This document shows, in pieces, positions 1 through 11,115 of a stretch of 64,000 nucleotides of DNA. The position numbers and the translations under genes were made by a program. Where the stretch lies: the NCBI GenBank assembly GCA_022813625.1, contig JAKLMB010000001.1:2108001-2172000 (forward strand), in the 5' to 3' direction. Below the pieces are notes generated by a model. The model did not search any database. It was not told the DNA's origin and saw only the letters and a list, made by a program, of their open reading frames with translations. This stretch comes from Aaosphaeria pasadenensis. Its lineage: Eukaryota; Ascomycota; Dothideomycetes; Pleosporales. Position 1 is the first letter of the stretch; each line of letters opens with the position of its first letter.

Positions 1-1609
1 TTGGGTGTCTGGGAGGCTCGGGATGCCATCATCGCCGCTGATCAGCGACGCCGCGTCTAGAGAATTGACACTTCCAATCTCATAGGCCATACTGACTTCC
101 CATAATTGCTCTAGAGTAGCTTGTTGAACGGGGCTAACGTTGGGAAAGAGCTTCGTTATGTTGGATGGGATGCCCATGAGCCCAGAGCATGCAAAGTGGT
201 TCTGCGAAGTCGCAGCGCAGTACTCGTACTGGATTTAAGTGCTGTGAGCATCATTGTTTGTACAGAACCGAGCAGGAAGCGAATTTTGTTCATATCATTC
301 AAGTGTCTGCTTACCTGTGCCATGCATCCCAGTATGGACGTGGAATTATCAGAATAGTATCGTATCAGACTTTTGGCGCCGCCGTTTGCACGAGTTGAAT
401 TCTTAACAACCTTTTTGTGCGCTGCAAAGACCGGATCGTCGATTGGTGTGTGGTAGAGAATCTTGTTCTTCACAATGGCTACAACTGCCACATCGGCGTC
501 TTCACGTGCAAGCTCTGGCGTAACAACGAAGAAGTCGCTACGAGTCGATGCTCCATCCGGAGAATATGCCGTACGCGTGGCAATCTTGAAGCGACCTGTA
601 AAGTTTGCATCCAAAAGACTTACGAAGAAAGTCGTGTTTTTCCACGCCCTGAATGGAGGAAAAGTACCCCAATGGTGTAATTGTGCCCTTTCATTTTCGG
701 ACCATTGAATCCTGGGAACTAGTTCTAGGGGAAAGTCACTTGCGTTGATCTCTGACACGCGTCCATCCATTGGAAGCACGGCACAGGTTGTACGCCTACG
801 AAACTTGACGCGGTCATGCTGTGCGAAATTGAGGCCAAAAGCGTCGTTCAAATCGAGACGACCGGAATCCACTGCGACTGCAAGCTCGGTGCCGTCCTTT
901 TCTAGACACATCCCTTCAGAAAAGGGACATCCGATGCGTTCTGTGGTTGTCAAGATCGTCGGACGGATATAAATGTCGCATCGACTGGGTAGAGATCCGT
1001 CTCGGAAGCAATCGCGTGCGAAAATGCTCGAAACACTCTTCACATCAATGACGTAGCGAGTGTTATCGACAGTCGTGCGATTCAGTCGTCCGCAATGCGG
1101 GCTATCAACAAGAACTTCGATCTTCGTCCCATCAATGACAGATGAAGTGAAGATTGAGACGGCCAAGGACCCAAAAGCGCAGATCAGCGCCAGTACCGCA
1201 GGCACCAGTATTCGTTTGAACGAAGATCGAGCTTCAGATTTCCATCCCCACCAAAGCTTTATAAAATCGGCCAATAGTGTAGCTGGAGGAGGTGACGTAC
1301 GTAGGATCGCCTGTTGTTGACGAAAGAAGGCGTCTCTTGGCCTGCCATCAGCGCGTGTTTGATGATACAAGAAAACGCAAAGACTCCAAAGGTGTGCTAT
1401 CCCTTCAAGAACATCTGTCAGCTGAAATGCATGATGCATGTACCAGGAGATGAGACAGGTAGCTTACCAAGCGTCGAAGAAATAGCTAGCACGGCAACGA
1501 TTATGGCGCCTGTCTGCGTGTCGACAGTGATTGTCCTACCCATCACAGGACCTCGACTTACGTTCGTCCATAAACCTGTCTTGACGTAGCGTGGCTCGAG
1601 CTCAGACAT
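1..1609 (-). CDS. Fungal multi-pass membrane protein of unknown function, 3' part cut by window edge
   Basis: Three exons are supported: 1609-1468, 1414-315 and 228-1, with introns of 53 and 86 bp that keep the frame. The 490 visible residues run open to the window edge, so the C-terminus lies outside. The protein starts MSELEPRYVKTGLWTN, has a hydrophobic segment at about residues 33-50, the motif YHQTRADGRPRDAFFRQQQ just after it, a second hydrophobic segment (VPAVLALICAFGSLAVSIF) and a long cysteine- and N-glycosylation-rich region likely to be extracytoplasmic. I recall this arrangement from a large family of uncharacterised Pezizomycotina membrane proteins that begin with a WTNWS-RGPV-like stretch. 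Start chosen because the first ATG opens exactly that conserved N-terminus. No biochemical function is known to me. Confidence 0.8.
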
Positions 1610-2519
1610 TGTGTGATGGCCATTGGTCGTTCGTTCGTACCTTCAAAAGCCTGGGGAGCTGTTGTAAGCCAGAAGCGATCCGAGTGAATTGAGCAAAATT
1701 ATGAAGAGCGATGAACCCTTATATCGTTAGCTGAAAGACAGCAGCTCTGGCGTAGTTCTCATCATGAGGGCCAGCTTTGAATGCGTATTGTCTCAGTAAT
1801 AATGTTTTGTGTGGACCTGTCGGACGGAAGTACGCCTTGGACTGCATGTATGTACGCAATCTATAACCTGGGGAATGGATGCATTTATACCCAAATTAAA
1901 GGAACATCAAAATGACATGCACGCGTAGTAGCGAAGGCCAACACGAACAAGTTAAACCTACATCAATAAGACTAATTCGGTCGCTGAGCAATGTCCACCC
2001 GGACTACTGGGACAAGCCTCCTACTCTGGCAACCGCCGTGTTGAATCGTCGACGGTAAGACAATATCGCCTTTCAATGCCAACGCGAGGCACATGTAGAT
2101 CTTTGGCGATAAGAGATCAGCCTTCTCTATTAGGAAGTCGCATATTAACTTTGTACTACTTGTAGATTATGCGGAATACCGTAATGTTAGGCAGCATGCG
2201 ATCCCCTAAGTTTCCTTGGGGCTTCCGTTATACGCGAGATATGGAATATCGGGACCAGAGCGAGGAATTCATGATCGAGATTGTTAGAAGGTATGCATGC
2301 GAGTGATATGGAATGTATTGTCCAATGATGGACGGGTGAGATGAATTAGTCTATGAGTTGCTATTCGACCGACGAATGATATTAAAAAGAGAACGCCTAG
2401 TATTGATCAGTAGCCAATAAGTCCAGTGTATACCCCTGAAATGCAACGATAAGAAAAATGTACCGAATGAATGACGGTGTCGTGCGTTATACACATTATA
2501 CACATATGTATATGGAAAT
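1610..2519. other. Intergenic region, no gene seen
   Basis: About 0.9 kb between the 5' end of the left-edge membrane protein and the 3' end of the acyltransferase gene, both on the minus strand. It should hold the promoter of the first and the terminator of the second. Short ORFs here have no splice partners or family features. Confidence 0.6.
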
Positions 2520-4256
2520 TTAGCGGCGGAGGTATGGCAGAACAGGACTCGATGCGTATTGTTTCGAGACGCTGCCATACTTGGCGTGCCACGCGAAGAA
2601 GTAGAGAAGGGCTGCCAGTGGCTGGCCCACGAGGCAGAATGATACCCAGAAGATCATGTTGCCGGCGACTTTACCGCGAATGCCTTTGATCTTTTGAATC
2701 ACATCTGTGAGGACGATGAGAGGAATTTGGAACATCATGCCAGCGAAGGCGACGCCTTTTCGTTGTTGTTAGATTCGATAGTCTTGAGAATATCCATGGC
2801 ACGCTGAGGAGATGTTTCTTACCTAGAACATTGTGTGTGGGGATGCCAACGAGGAGCTCGTGCAAGACTCCCGAGATGAAGAATACAATGATTTGCGCTG
2901 CTGCAGGCGGGACCCCACGACCCACTAACGGAGCGTAGATGTGTCGACGCATGAAGTTGGTCACAGGCTTGTTCCATGTCGTCCAGTACGTGCGGACGCT
3001 ACCCACATTCCACCAGTCGCCGTAGAATTCGCGGTCACCAAATTTCATCACTTCTGCCAATGCATTCATGAAGGACTGGAAAAGTGCAAAGAAGCCACAG
3101 AGCCAGCAGAAGAGTGAAATGGTGGAGAGCTTCATCACCCTTTCAGTGATGGAGACAAGGTCCAGCTGGAAGATTTTGTCGAGCGAATTCTGCAGAAGGG
3201 GTGCAGCATACTGGGCGGATGCGATCCAAACGACGATGCTCAAGGCAGCGACCTCAACCATACACCTAAGAACGAAGCCCCAACGGATGGTCGTAGTTCG
3301 TGGATATACTGGCTGGTAGACAAGAGTGGGCGCCCACCAGAAATAGCACAAATTGCCCCAATTGATGTTCTGAGGGTATGGGCAAGAGGAGTATAACTCA
3401 GGGAGAGCTTCGCTTTCATCGGGGTGCAAGAGAGTATGGCGAAGGTCGCGATTCGTAAAAGCATACGAGGCACTCTTCAACCAGATGATGACGGCATGGA
3501 ACTCGCATAGCGTGCCAATGCCTGGATGGTGTATCTTGTAGAAAACGACCAAGCTGGCTACAACAAGGCTGAGGGTAGCGAGTGCACCATGGAACATGGC
3601 TACCACAACCCATGTTGTATCTGCACTATGTCCTGCTTTCTCCCTCGCCTCATGTGCGTTGTTACCATCGCCTGCTCGTTTTATGCGGGCAAGAGTCCGT
3701 TTGGCGTGCCATGCTGCTACCAGCTCGATCAGGTAGGCGACAAAAAGTTGGCAGGGAACGGAGAGATATAGTAAGAGTCCGTAGATAACGTCGGTTCGTC
3801 GGTAGTCGTGGCAATGGATGCATATCAGAACACCATACTGCGTACGTTAGCCAATTGCCACTTTGATATACACTCGAGAGCTAGATTTGCCCTTTCATAC
3901 CTTTCGAAAGTTCTCAATCATCAATCTGAGATTGGAAACAACTGCAGCTCGGTTAGGGGAGTTTCGCAATTAGCGAGCGAGGAATGCACACTCAGCACGA
4001 GGATCATGAGGTTCCTGAACCCGACGAAGCTAGGTGACTTCTCCGCGTCATAGCTAAGACACGAACCACGCGAGAGAGAATGTGTCGCGAATACATGGCG
4101 ATATTTGAGGGGTTGTGCCTTGGAGGAGGAGCCACGTTCCGACTTGGTTGTGGTGTTGTTGCCATTGGACTTTGTGGAGAGACTCGAGTCTCGGGGGTAA
4201 GGAACCGAGGGAGTGGCCATGGCCGTGGTGATGGCTGTATCGGTCATTGTCGACAT
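2520..4256 (-). CDS. DGAT1: Diacylglycerol/sterol O-acyltransferase, DGAT1-type MBOAT enzyme
   Basis: Four exons: 4256-3992, 3941-3901, 3837-2823 and 2755-2520; introns of 50, 63 and 67 bp; 518 residues. It should transfer an acyl chain from acyl-CoA to diacylglycerol in the ER membrane, making storage triacylglycerol. The N-terminal ~55 residues are Ser/Thr-rich and disordered, followed by the conserved YRHVFATHS...GFRNLM start of the core and SNLRLMIENF across the second splice. The core has many hydrophobic segments, the MBOAT signature FYGDWWN at 373-379 and the active-site histidine (H428 in GVLHELLVGIP). FYxDWWN is shared by sterol acyltransferases (ARE1/ARE2), so substrate is inferred; similarity to DGAT1 around PLVGRGVPPAAAQ favours diacylglycerol. 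Start: an in-frame GTG lies further upstream, and 4256 is the first ATG. Head-to-head with PFS2. Confidence 0.9.
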
Positions 4257-5190
4257 GTCGAAGAATGGAAGATGGCGCGAGATAGTGGCAGCCAGGGACG
4301 CGGATGGTCCAATGGCCGATAGATATGTGGTTGGGGAAGAATACACGATTGGAAGTTGTAGTATAGGAGGTGGGTGAGGAATTTGGGGGGATGATCAATT
4401 GCGGTTATTGAGGCCGCAGGAATGGATTGTCTGTTACGGAAGCAGCGGCCTGGGCGACTGAAGATGGTCGAATGAGGAGGAAAGTCGCAGGTTCCGGTCC
4501 ATAACTGCAACTACGAATAGGTGGGATTATAGATGGTGAGATTTATCTATGAACCAAGAAAAGTGTTGAGAATAGATAGCTGGGGGGATTTAGCTGCGGG
4601 GAATACCTACGAGTAGAGTGAGGTGCTGCTCGGCGGATGATGCAGGCCGAGCCCCAAACTGATGTCGTTGTGCTACGAATACATGTTGAGCGAATGGTGA
4701 TGCTCGAATAAGGTTTAGTTCTCGAATAGCCCAGGCGTCGGTCCCCAGTCAAATCCTTCTTTTGTTACTGTACGAGTTCTTTTTTTCTTCTCAACTTAAT
4801 TGAGATCCTTGTACGGGGCTATCCCATACGAGTTCAAAGAATATCATGTGAAAGAGTGGAAGCAAAGAAGCCTCATTTGTGGCTAGTGTATCTTCCTAGA
4901 AGTGTGGCCGTGCACTTACGCGCCAAGACTTTTGTATTGTTGCACCTCTCCCAACTTACCGTCGTTCCTAGCTGTTGAATGAGCTTTCATTCGTTCATCG
5001 CCTTCACGACACAAACCTGCCCTACCGGAAAGCTAACGCGCACAAACGGACAGACTAAGAAACGCAACAATTGTTTTCTATCGCCTCGTTCGACACAACC
5101 TCCCGCTAGCATCGCAATATCATACCCACTCGCCCTTCACGGATGTCGCGATAGCTACCTCATTCATACCATCCAGCTGCCCGCGAAGCC
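4257..5190. promoter_or_regulatory. Shared upstream region of DGAT1 and PFS2
   Basis: 0.93 kb between two divergent genes, so it must hold both promoters and leaders. No clear TATA box or known operator was recognised, and no coding potential beyond short frames without conserved features. Confidence 0.5.
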
Positions 5191-7315
5191 ATGGAGCGCG
5201 GTGAATATCACCATGCGTCGCAATTCGATGGCCCTCCGCGCCCGCGACCGAAACGTACGTCCCCGATTCTTTCAAGTTCCTTCGAGTCGCATCCACCCAT
5301 GTGAGGGCAATAGGACCTTCCTCGGGTCTCATTGTCTCTACAATTCTATCCGGACCAGCGTCCATGTCCAGTCCTTGTCGTATATCGTAAACTGACATAT
5401 CCTCTCTCTAGGCCCGGTGACGGATTATGGTTCAACAACAGTTCAATGGATGCGCAATCGCCGACCTCGCTATAAGAATGTCGCGGCACCAGAGGTCGAG
5501 AGACCAAGCGCAAGTTATATCGTTGATGTATGTCTATACGGAAGCCTCGATTTTGACCAGTCTAACGACATGTAGATGGAGCCTCCTGCAGGTCGAATCA
5601 CCAGCGCCGCGGAGTCTATCCCGGCCAAAGCCCTACATTCTTCCCTAAATAAAGTCAAACACCCCATTAACGTTGTGAAATGGACCCCCGAGGGTCGTCG
5701 ACTTTTGACCGGATCTACGAGTGGAGAGTTTACATTGTGGAATGGCATGGGCTTCAACTTCGAAACCATCATGCAGGCGCACGAGTCGGCCATCCGCTGT
5801 GTTGCCTATACCCATACGGATGATTGGTTGCTATCGGCAGATCAGACGGGCATAGTCAAGTACTGGCAGACGAACTTCAACAATGTGAAGGAAGTTCAGG
5901 CGCATACCGAGGCGGTACGAGGCCTAGCAATAGCACCTACAGATTCAAAATTCGTGACCTGCGCGGACGACACTACGCTGAAGATATGGGATTTTGCTAC
6001 CAGCGCGGAGGAGGCAACGCTGACAGGCCACGGTTGGGAGGCGAAGTCTGTGGACTGGCATCCGAGTAAGGGGCTGCTTGTGTCCGGATCGAAAGATCAT
6101 CAAGTCAAGCTTTGGGACCCAAGGACTGGACGCTGTTTGACTACGTTGCATGGCCATAAAAACCCAATATCAAAGACAATGTTCGAGCCAGTCCAGGGCA
6201 ACCTACTCGCCACATGTGCGCGTGATCATACCGCTCGAATATTTGATCTGAGAATGATGCGAGACGTCTTGCTTCTCCGTGGGCACGAGAAAGACGTTAT
6301 AACAATGGCCTGGCACCCAATTCATAAGAATCTGTTGTCCACTGGTGGTGTAGACGGCAGCATCAATCATTATCTACTCGATGAGCAGAACCCACCTCAA
6401 GGAGTTGCACCCTCGGTCTCACCGTACGACGATCCCGATCCTCAGAATGCTCCTGCACAAACCATCTACCCGGCACACAGTCTCCCCTATGCCCACGACT
6501 TCACCGTCTGGACACTTGACTGGCATCCTCTTGGACATTTGCTCGCATCCGGCTCGAACGACCGCGTCACTCGGTTCTGGGCGCGTCCACGTCCCGGTGA
6601 TACCAATTTCGTCAATGATCGGTACCATATCGGCCAGGCGGCCGCCGAAGCACAAGGCACTTATGATCGCGGCCAAGGCAGAAAACAAATGCGCGACGAG
6701 GAAGAGCAGGAAGCCGAGGACGAAGCCGAGGGCCTTGTCGACCAGAAGATGCCATCTAAGAATCCACCGCTGCTGCCACCGGGACTGACTCTTCCTGGCA
6801 TCAATGTGGGCAACGACGGCACCAGCAGCGCTCTTCCAGGCATTGGCGGTATCCCTCCACCTCCTCCAAATCTACCCGGTGGCTTTCCACCACCATTGCC
6901 AATGCCTGCAAATGGAATGCCGCCGATCCCTCCGCAGTTTGCTGGCATGGATCCATCTCGCCTTGCAGAAATGCTTGCTTCTGGTCAACTTCCGCCAGCC
7001 ATGATACCCCCACCTCCACCTGGTGGTGCAAACGGCCCACCACCCCCATTCCCACCCCACATGCCTCCGAACTTCCCCTTTCCTCCCCCAGGAATGCCAC
7101 CACCTCCTCCTGGTTCAATGCCACCGGGTGGTTTACCGCCAGGGTTTCCTCCACCTGGATTCCCCGGGTTCCCCTTGCCGCCGCCCAATAGTGGCACACC
7201 TCCCACAAATGGGCAGAATGATAGCGACAGTGCGAGAAGAAGAGCACCTTTGCCGAGCCAGCAGGAAAGTCTGAAAGCTGAGATGAGGAAGGGACAGTAC
7301 AGGCGAGCACGGTAG
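5191..7315 (+). CDS. PFS2: Polyadenylation factor subunit 2 (WDR33 homologue)
   Basis: Exons 5191-5254, 5412-5527 and 5576-7315; introns of 157 and 48 bp; 639 residues. PFS2 is a scaffold of the nuclear cleavage and polyadenylation factor that processes pre-mRNA 3' ends. The conserved N-terminal segment [20 protein letters not shown] spans the first splice and is diagnostic of Pfs2/WDR33. Seven WD40 repeats follow from about residue 88 to 392 (units ending in LWNG, KYWQ, IWDF, LWDP, IFDL, NHYL and RFWA). The C-terminal third is acidic and then very rich in proline, glycine and methionine (runs of P with PPG), as in many filamentous-fungal orthologues but not in yeast. The start is the ATG that opens a short first exon in a good context. 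Convergent with the MEF2 gene. Confidence 0.93.
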
Positions 7316-7970
7316 AGCCATGTCGATCGCCACAATACCCTGCTCCATGTGATCGGACACATAGACTATGGGTGCAAAGCACCAGGACGAGCCAAAGTCA
7401 GACCTTATCTTCCTTCGCTATCCTCCTGCAACATGGCCGGCCCAGTTGAGGCTCGACCCGTTCCCATACAATCCGAGAGACGGACGTGCTCCTTGATAAC
7501 TACCCAAGCATCGGCCAATCTAACACATCCTGGAGGGATGATCGGAAGTATAGCCGAGCCGCATTCAGACCGGCAACGTGTCGTGTGAGCCTCACTGTCG
7601 TTCTCTAATTTGAATATAAGAGCTGGACATTACTCTGCGCTACCCTAGCGTGAAAACTTAGTAAAAGGAGGTATATCACTACCCTCCTTTGAGGGAACAC
7701 TTTGTGTTCGTGATGGGAGGGCCGTCATCATTCATGTTCGGTGTTCCCACGATTCTCCCCAACTACCTTTTGGGCCAGATACCCGCCGGTGAGGATGAAT
7801 GTTCCTCGACATCACGTCCCCTTAACCTTGAACATCCAAGCAACATCCGCTTTTCGATGCTTTCAGGACCGTAATTATAGTACAATTCGTCTCTGTATAT
7901 CTACATATCTTACAATTCTATTCTATGACCTCCAATTCCTCCATGCCCACCATATCATTTCTCAGTGCCA
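7316..7970. other. Convergent 3' intergenic region with a hairpin
   Basis: Holds the 3' ends of PFS2 (+) and MEF2 (-). The only distinct structure is a perfect 8-bp inverted repeat, AAAGGAGG at 7664-7671 and CCTCCTTT at 7683-7690, with an 11-nt loop. Otherwise no gene seen. Confidence 0.6.
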
Positions 7971-10876
7971 TCAAACAAACTCCCTCATCCCATCCAACAC
8001 CTCCTTCTGCCTCTGACTCCCCATCTTCTCAAAACCATCAACCCCCATAACAAACGTGCCCCTCCCCCCCGTCAACGCCCTCAAATGATTCAAATACCCC
8101 ACCATCTCCTTCAACGGCACCCTCGCCACAATCTGCCTCTGTCCATTATCCAGTCCCCCACCTACATCCACCGCCGCACCTCCAGACGTAAACGGATCCG
8201 GCGGCGCATATATCCTCGCGGGATTAATCCGCAAAACCTCTTCGTCCCCGTCCACAGCACCACCTTCGCTATCCTCCGCCCCGTCAAGCGAGATTACCTG
8301 GCCCCCTCTCGCAGACGACAAGTCCTGCACCACGCTCCCCAGCGCCGCCTCATTGACGAACACAGTGACACGCATAACCGGCTCCATCATCACGTTCGCG
8401 CTGCTCTCGTTCGCGGCGCGTAGACTCGCTGCCACGGCCGCCCGCGTCGCCATTGATATCGCCGTCGGTGTCGTCTCCGGGTGGATGTGCGAGGCTGCGT
8501 CGAATACAATGTCGACAGCGGTGTTGGCGAGTGGGAAGTGGTTTAGAGGCCCGCGGGCGAGGGCGGCGGATGCGCCGGCGTGGATGGAAGTGAGGATTTG
8601 GGGGAGGGTGAGGGTGGGGGGGAGGTGGGAGGAGGTGGTGGTTGGGGAGGCGAGGGAGAGGGTTGGGTGGGTGATTGTGATGATGTTGCCGTCTTCTGAG
8701 GTGTAGGTTGTTTTGTAGGGGTCGGGGTTGGGGTTGGAGTCGTTTGAATGGGGGGAGGAGAGCGAGGGGGTTATGGAGGCGACGGCGGTGGCTTTGGCGG
8801 GTTTGCTGGCGATGGTGCGGTCGAGGGTGTGGGTGTAGGGGGTTGTGGATGTGGTGGGCGTCTCCCGGTAGCCGATTTCGATCTTGCCGATGCGGGCTTT
8901 GGCTTTGAAGTCGTTGAGCAGGCGGTCCCGGGCGATTTCGAGGTGGAGGTCCCCCATGCCGGCGAGATGCGTTTGCCCGGATTCTTCGTCCGTGGAGAGT
9001 TGCAGGCTTGGATCCTCGCGCAGGAGGATGGAGAGGGACTCGAGGACGTGTTTTTGTTCGGAGAGGGAGTTGGGTTCGATGGAGGTGAAGAAGACCGGTG
9101 GCGGGACGTGGATTGGTCGTAGTTGGAGTGATGCGAGACCGCCGGCTGGCTGTGTCCTGGTGGTGAGGCCTTTGTATACGATGAGGGTGTCGCCGGTTCG
9201 TGCGTGCTTGAGTCCTGTGATTACGCCTATCTGGCCGACCTGAATGGAGTCGACTTCGACGGCGTCGTTGGCGTACATCTTCAGAAGCCTCGGTGCACGT
9301 TCGGCTGTGAGGAGGTTGGTGTTGAAGAGTATGCTTCCACGGTCGATAGAGCCGGAGTACACGCGTACGTAGACCAGTATTCCGCGTTTGGCGTCGTTGA
9401 CCACTTTGAAGGCGAGGGCACATGCCTGGAGGTTTCGAGCTTCTGGGACATTGACTCCACTCGTTGCAACAGCTGTTGTCTTTGCATTCTTTCCCTTTGT
9501 CTTCGCTACGGGGGCACTTTCAGCACTGGCTGCACCTGCCAGGAGCTCGGCGAGCGTGCCTTTGCGATGATCGAGACTAATCTCGGGTTCAGGTCGCTCG
9601 AGGGGCGTCGGTAGAAGGTCCACCACAGCATCCAAAAGGGGTTGAACGCCAATATTCCGGAAACTGGCTCCTGCAAAGATTGGAATGACAGTTTGGGGGG
9701 TCTGTGAGACTACCCTACGAAGAGACTCGACGATCTGTGTGCCTGGGATAGCCAGGTGATCTTCATCGTGCTCAAGGAATAGTTCGACCATCCCATCATC
9801 ATGCTCGCTTAACAGTTCGACAAGCGCAATTCGAGCCTTCTTTATTTCCTCTGCAAATTCTGGATTATTGGCTTCCAACTCTTGCAGACTCGAAGGTTGA
9901 ATTTGACTCCCGTCGGTAGCCCCTCGCCACAGCATGCCGCGTAGGTGAACAACATCTCCCACACCAATGAACTCGCCACTTCCCCCTTTCCACCAGGGAA
10001 TCTGGCATACAGCCGGCCAACCGTGTAGACGGACGCCTACCTCCTTCACAGTCCTGGAGAATGCGGCGCCATCTCGGTCGAGCTTGTTGATGAAGATGAT
10101 TCGAGGGATGTGGTAATGGCCAGCCTGCGTCCACACCTTTTCGGTCTGAGCCTCGACGCCGGCTACACCATCCAGAATGCAAACGGCGCCATCTAGGACC
10201 CTCAGGGAGCGAAGCACCTCAAAAGTGAAATCAGCATGGCCTGGAGTGTCGATGAGGTTAACATTGTGAGAGATGGACGAGCGTAGCGTTGTGTCGAAGG
10301 AGCTGGGTAGATCTTGTTGAACACTTTTTGGATCAGATGGTGGCCAGTTGAAGGTGATTGCTGCAGATTGAATAGTAATCCCTCTAGCTCTTTCTGCAGG
10401 AAGGAAGTCGGTCACCGTGGAGCCTTCGTCGACATCTACTTGATGTTAGCGAGGACAGTAGATCTAACTGAAGCATTTTTGGGTACAATTAAGCTACAAC
10501 TCGAAGGGATTTTATAACATCGTGACAATAAAAATAATACAAAAGTCAGACATATCAGGTTGGATCACCAGAACTAAAGAAAATGACATATAAAACGCTG
10601 CCCAGCAAGCACCTACCGCCAATTCTTCGCGTGTGTCCGCTATAGTAGAGCATACGCTCTGTGGTGGTTGTTTTTCCCTATTGAAATTATTAGCGTTCAC
10701 AGTAAAAGACATATCTTGCTTCTACTAACAGCATCGATATGAGCAATGATGCCTATGTTCCGTGTCTTTGATAGCTGTGAATGCTGTGGATGTGCTTGAG
10801 ATGAAAGAAGCCGTCGGCAAGTGCCCACACTACGCGGAGCAACTCGACGGGTACACCATATCCACGCAAGTTGCAT
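7971..10876 (-). CDS. MEF2: Mitochondrial elongation factor G 2 / ribosome-releasing factor 2
   Basis: Exons 10876-10730, 10677-10617 and 10435-7971; introns of 52 and 181 bp; 890 residues. A translational GTPase of the EF-G2 type, expected to act with mitochondrial ribosome recycling factor to split ribosomes after termination. The first ~35 residues are Arg/Ser-rich without acids, as in a mitochondrial presequence. GTPase motifs are intact: AHIDAGKTT (45-53, spanning intron 1), RGITI (87-91), DTPGHADF (132-139) and NKLD (186-189). EF-G domains II-V follow, with low-complexity insertions (Ala/Lys-rich before domain II; Ser/Pro/Asn-rich within domain IV). [20 protein letters not shown] separates it from other translational GTPases. 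An in-frame ATG at 11047 would add 57 residues, but that reaches close to the divergent gene and dilutes the presequence, so 10876 was chosen. Confidence 0.92.
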
Positions 10877-11115
10877 TCCAAAAAAAAAACCTTTCAAACA
10901 ATGATGGATGACAGATATGATGTCTGGCGAGCTGGTATTGAATATTGATGCAGATTCGTGAAGGATGGCCAGGCACGTGATCGCAAATAGGACGGGAATG
11001 ACGGGCGGTCTGGGCACGGTCCTACGCCGAGTGCTCCGACCAAACATCAGGCTTCTCTCCAGCCTTCATCGATAGCTCCACCGCAACGTCACTTGGTTCA
11101 ATTGCGGTCGCAACC
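10877..11115. promoter_or_regulatory. Bidirectional promoter of MEF2 and VPS17
   Basis: Only 239 bp separate the chosen start codons of two head-to-head genes. An A-tract of about ten bases (10880-10889) lies directly upstream of the MEF2 ATG (a T-tract on the MEF2 strand). No TATA box is evident. Confidence 0.6.

Noticed and set aside
8350..9423. Long minus-strand frame (357 codons) overlapping MEF2 in another frame
   Set aside because: It is a shadow of the MEF2 coding sequence in C-rich DNA; its product is a Pro/Arg/His-rich run without family features.
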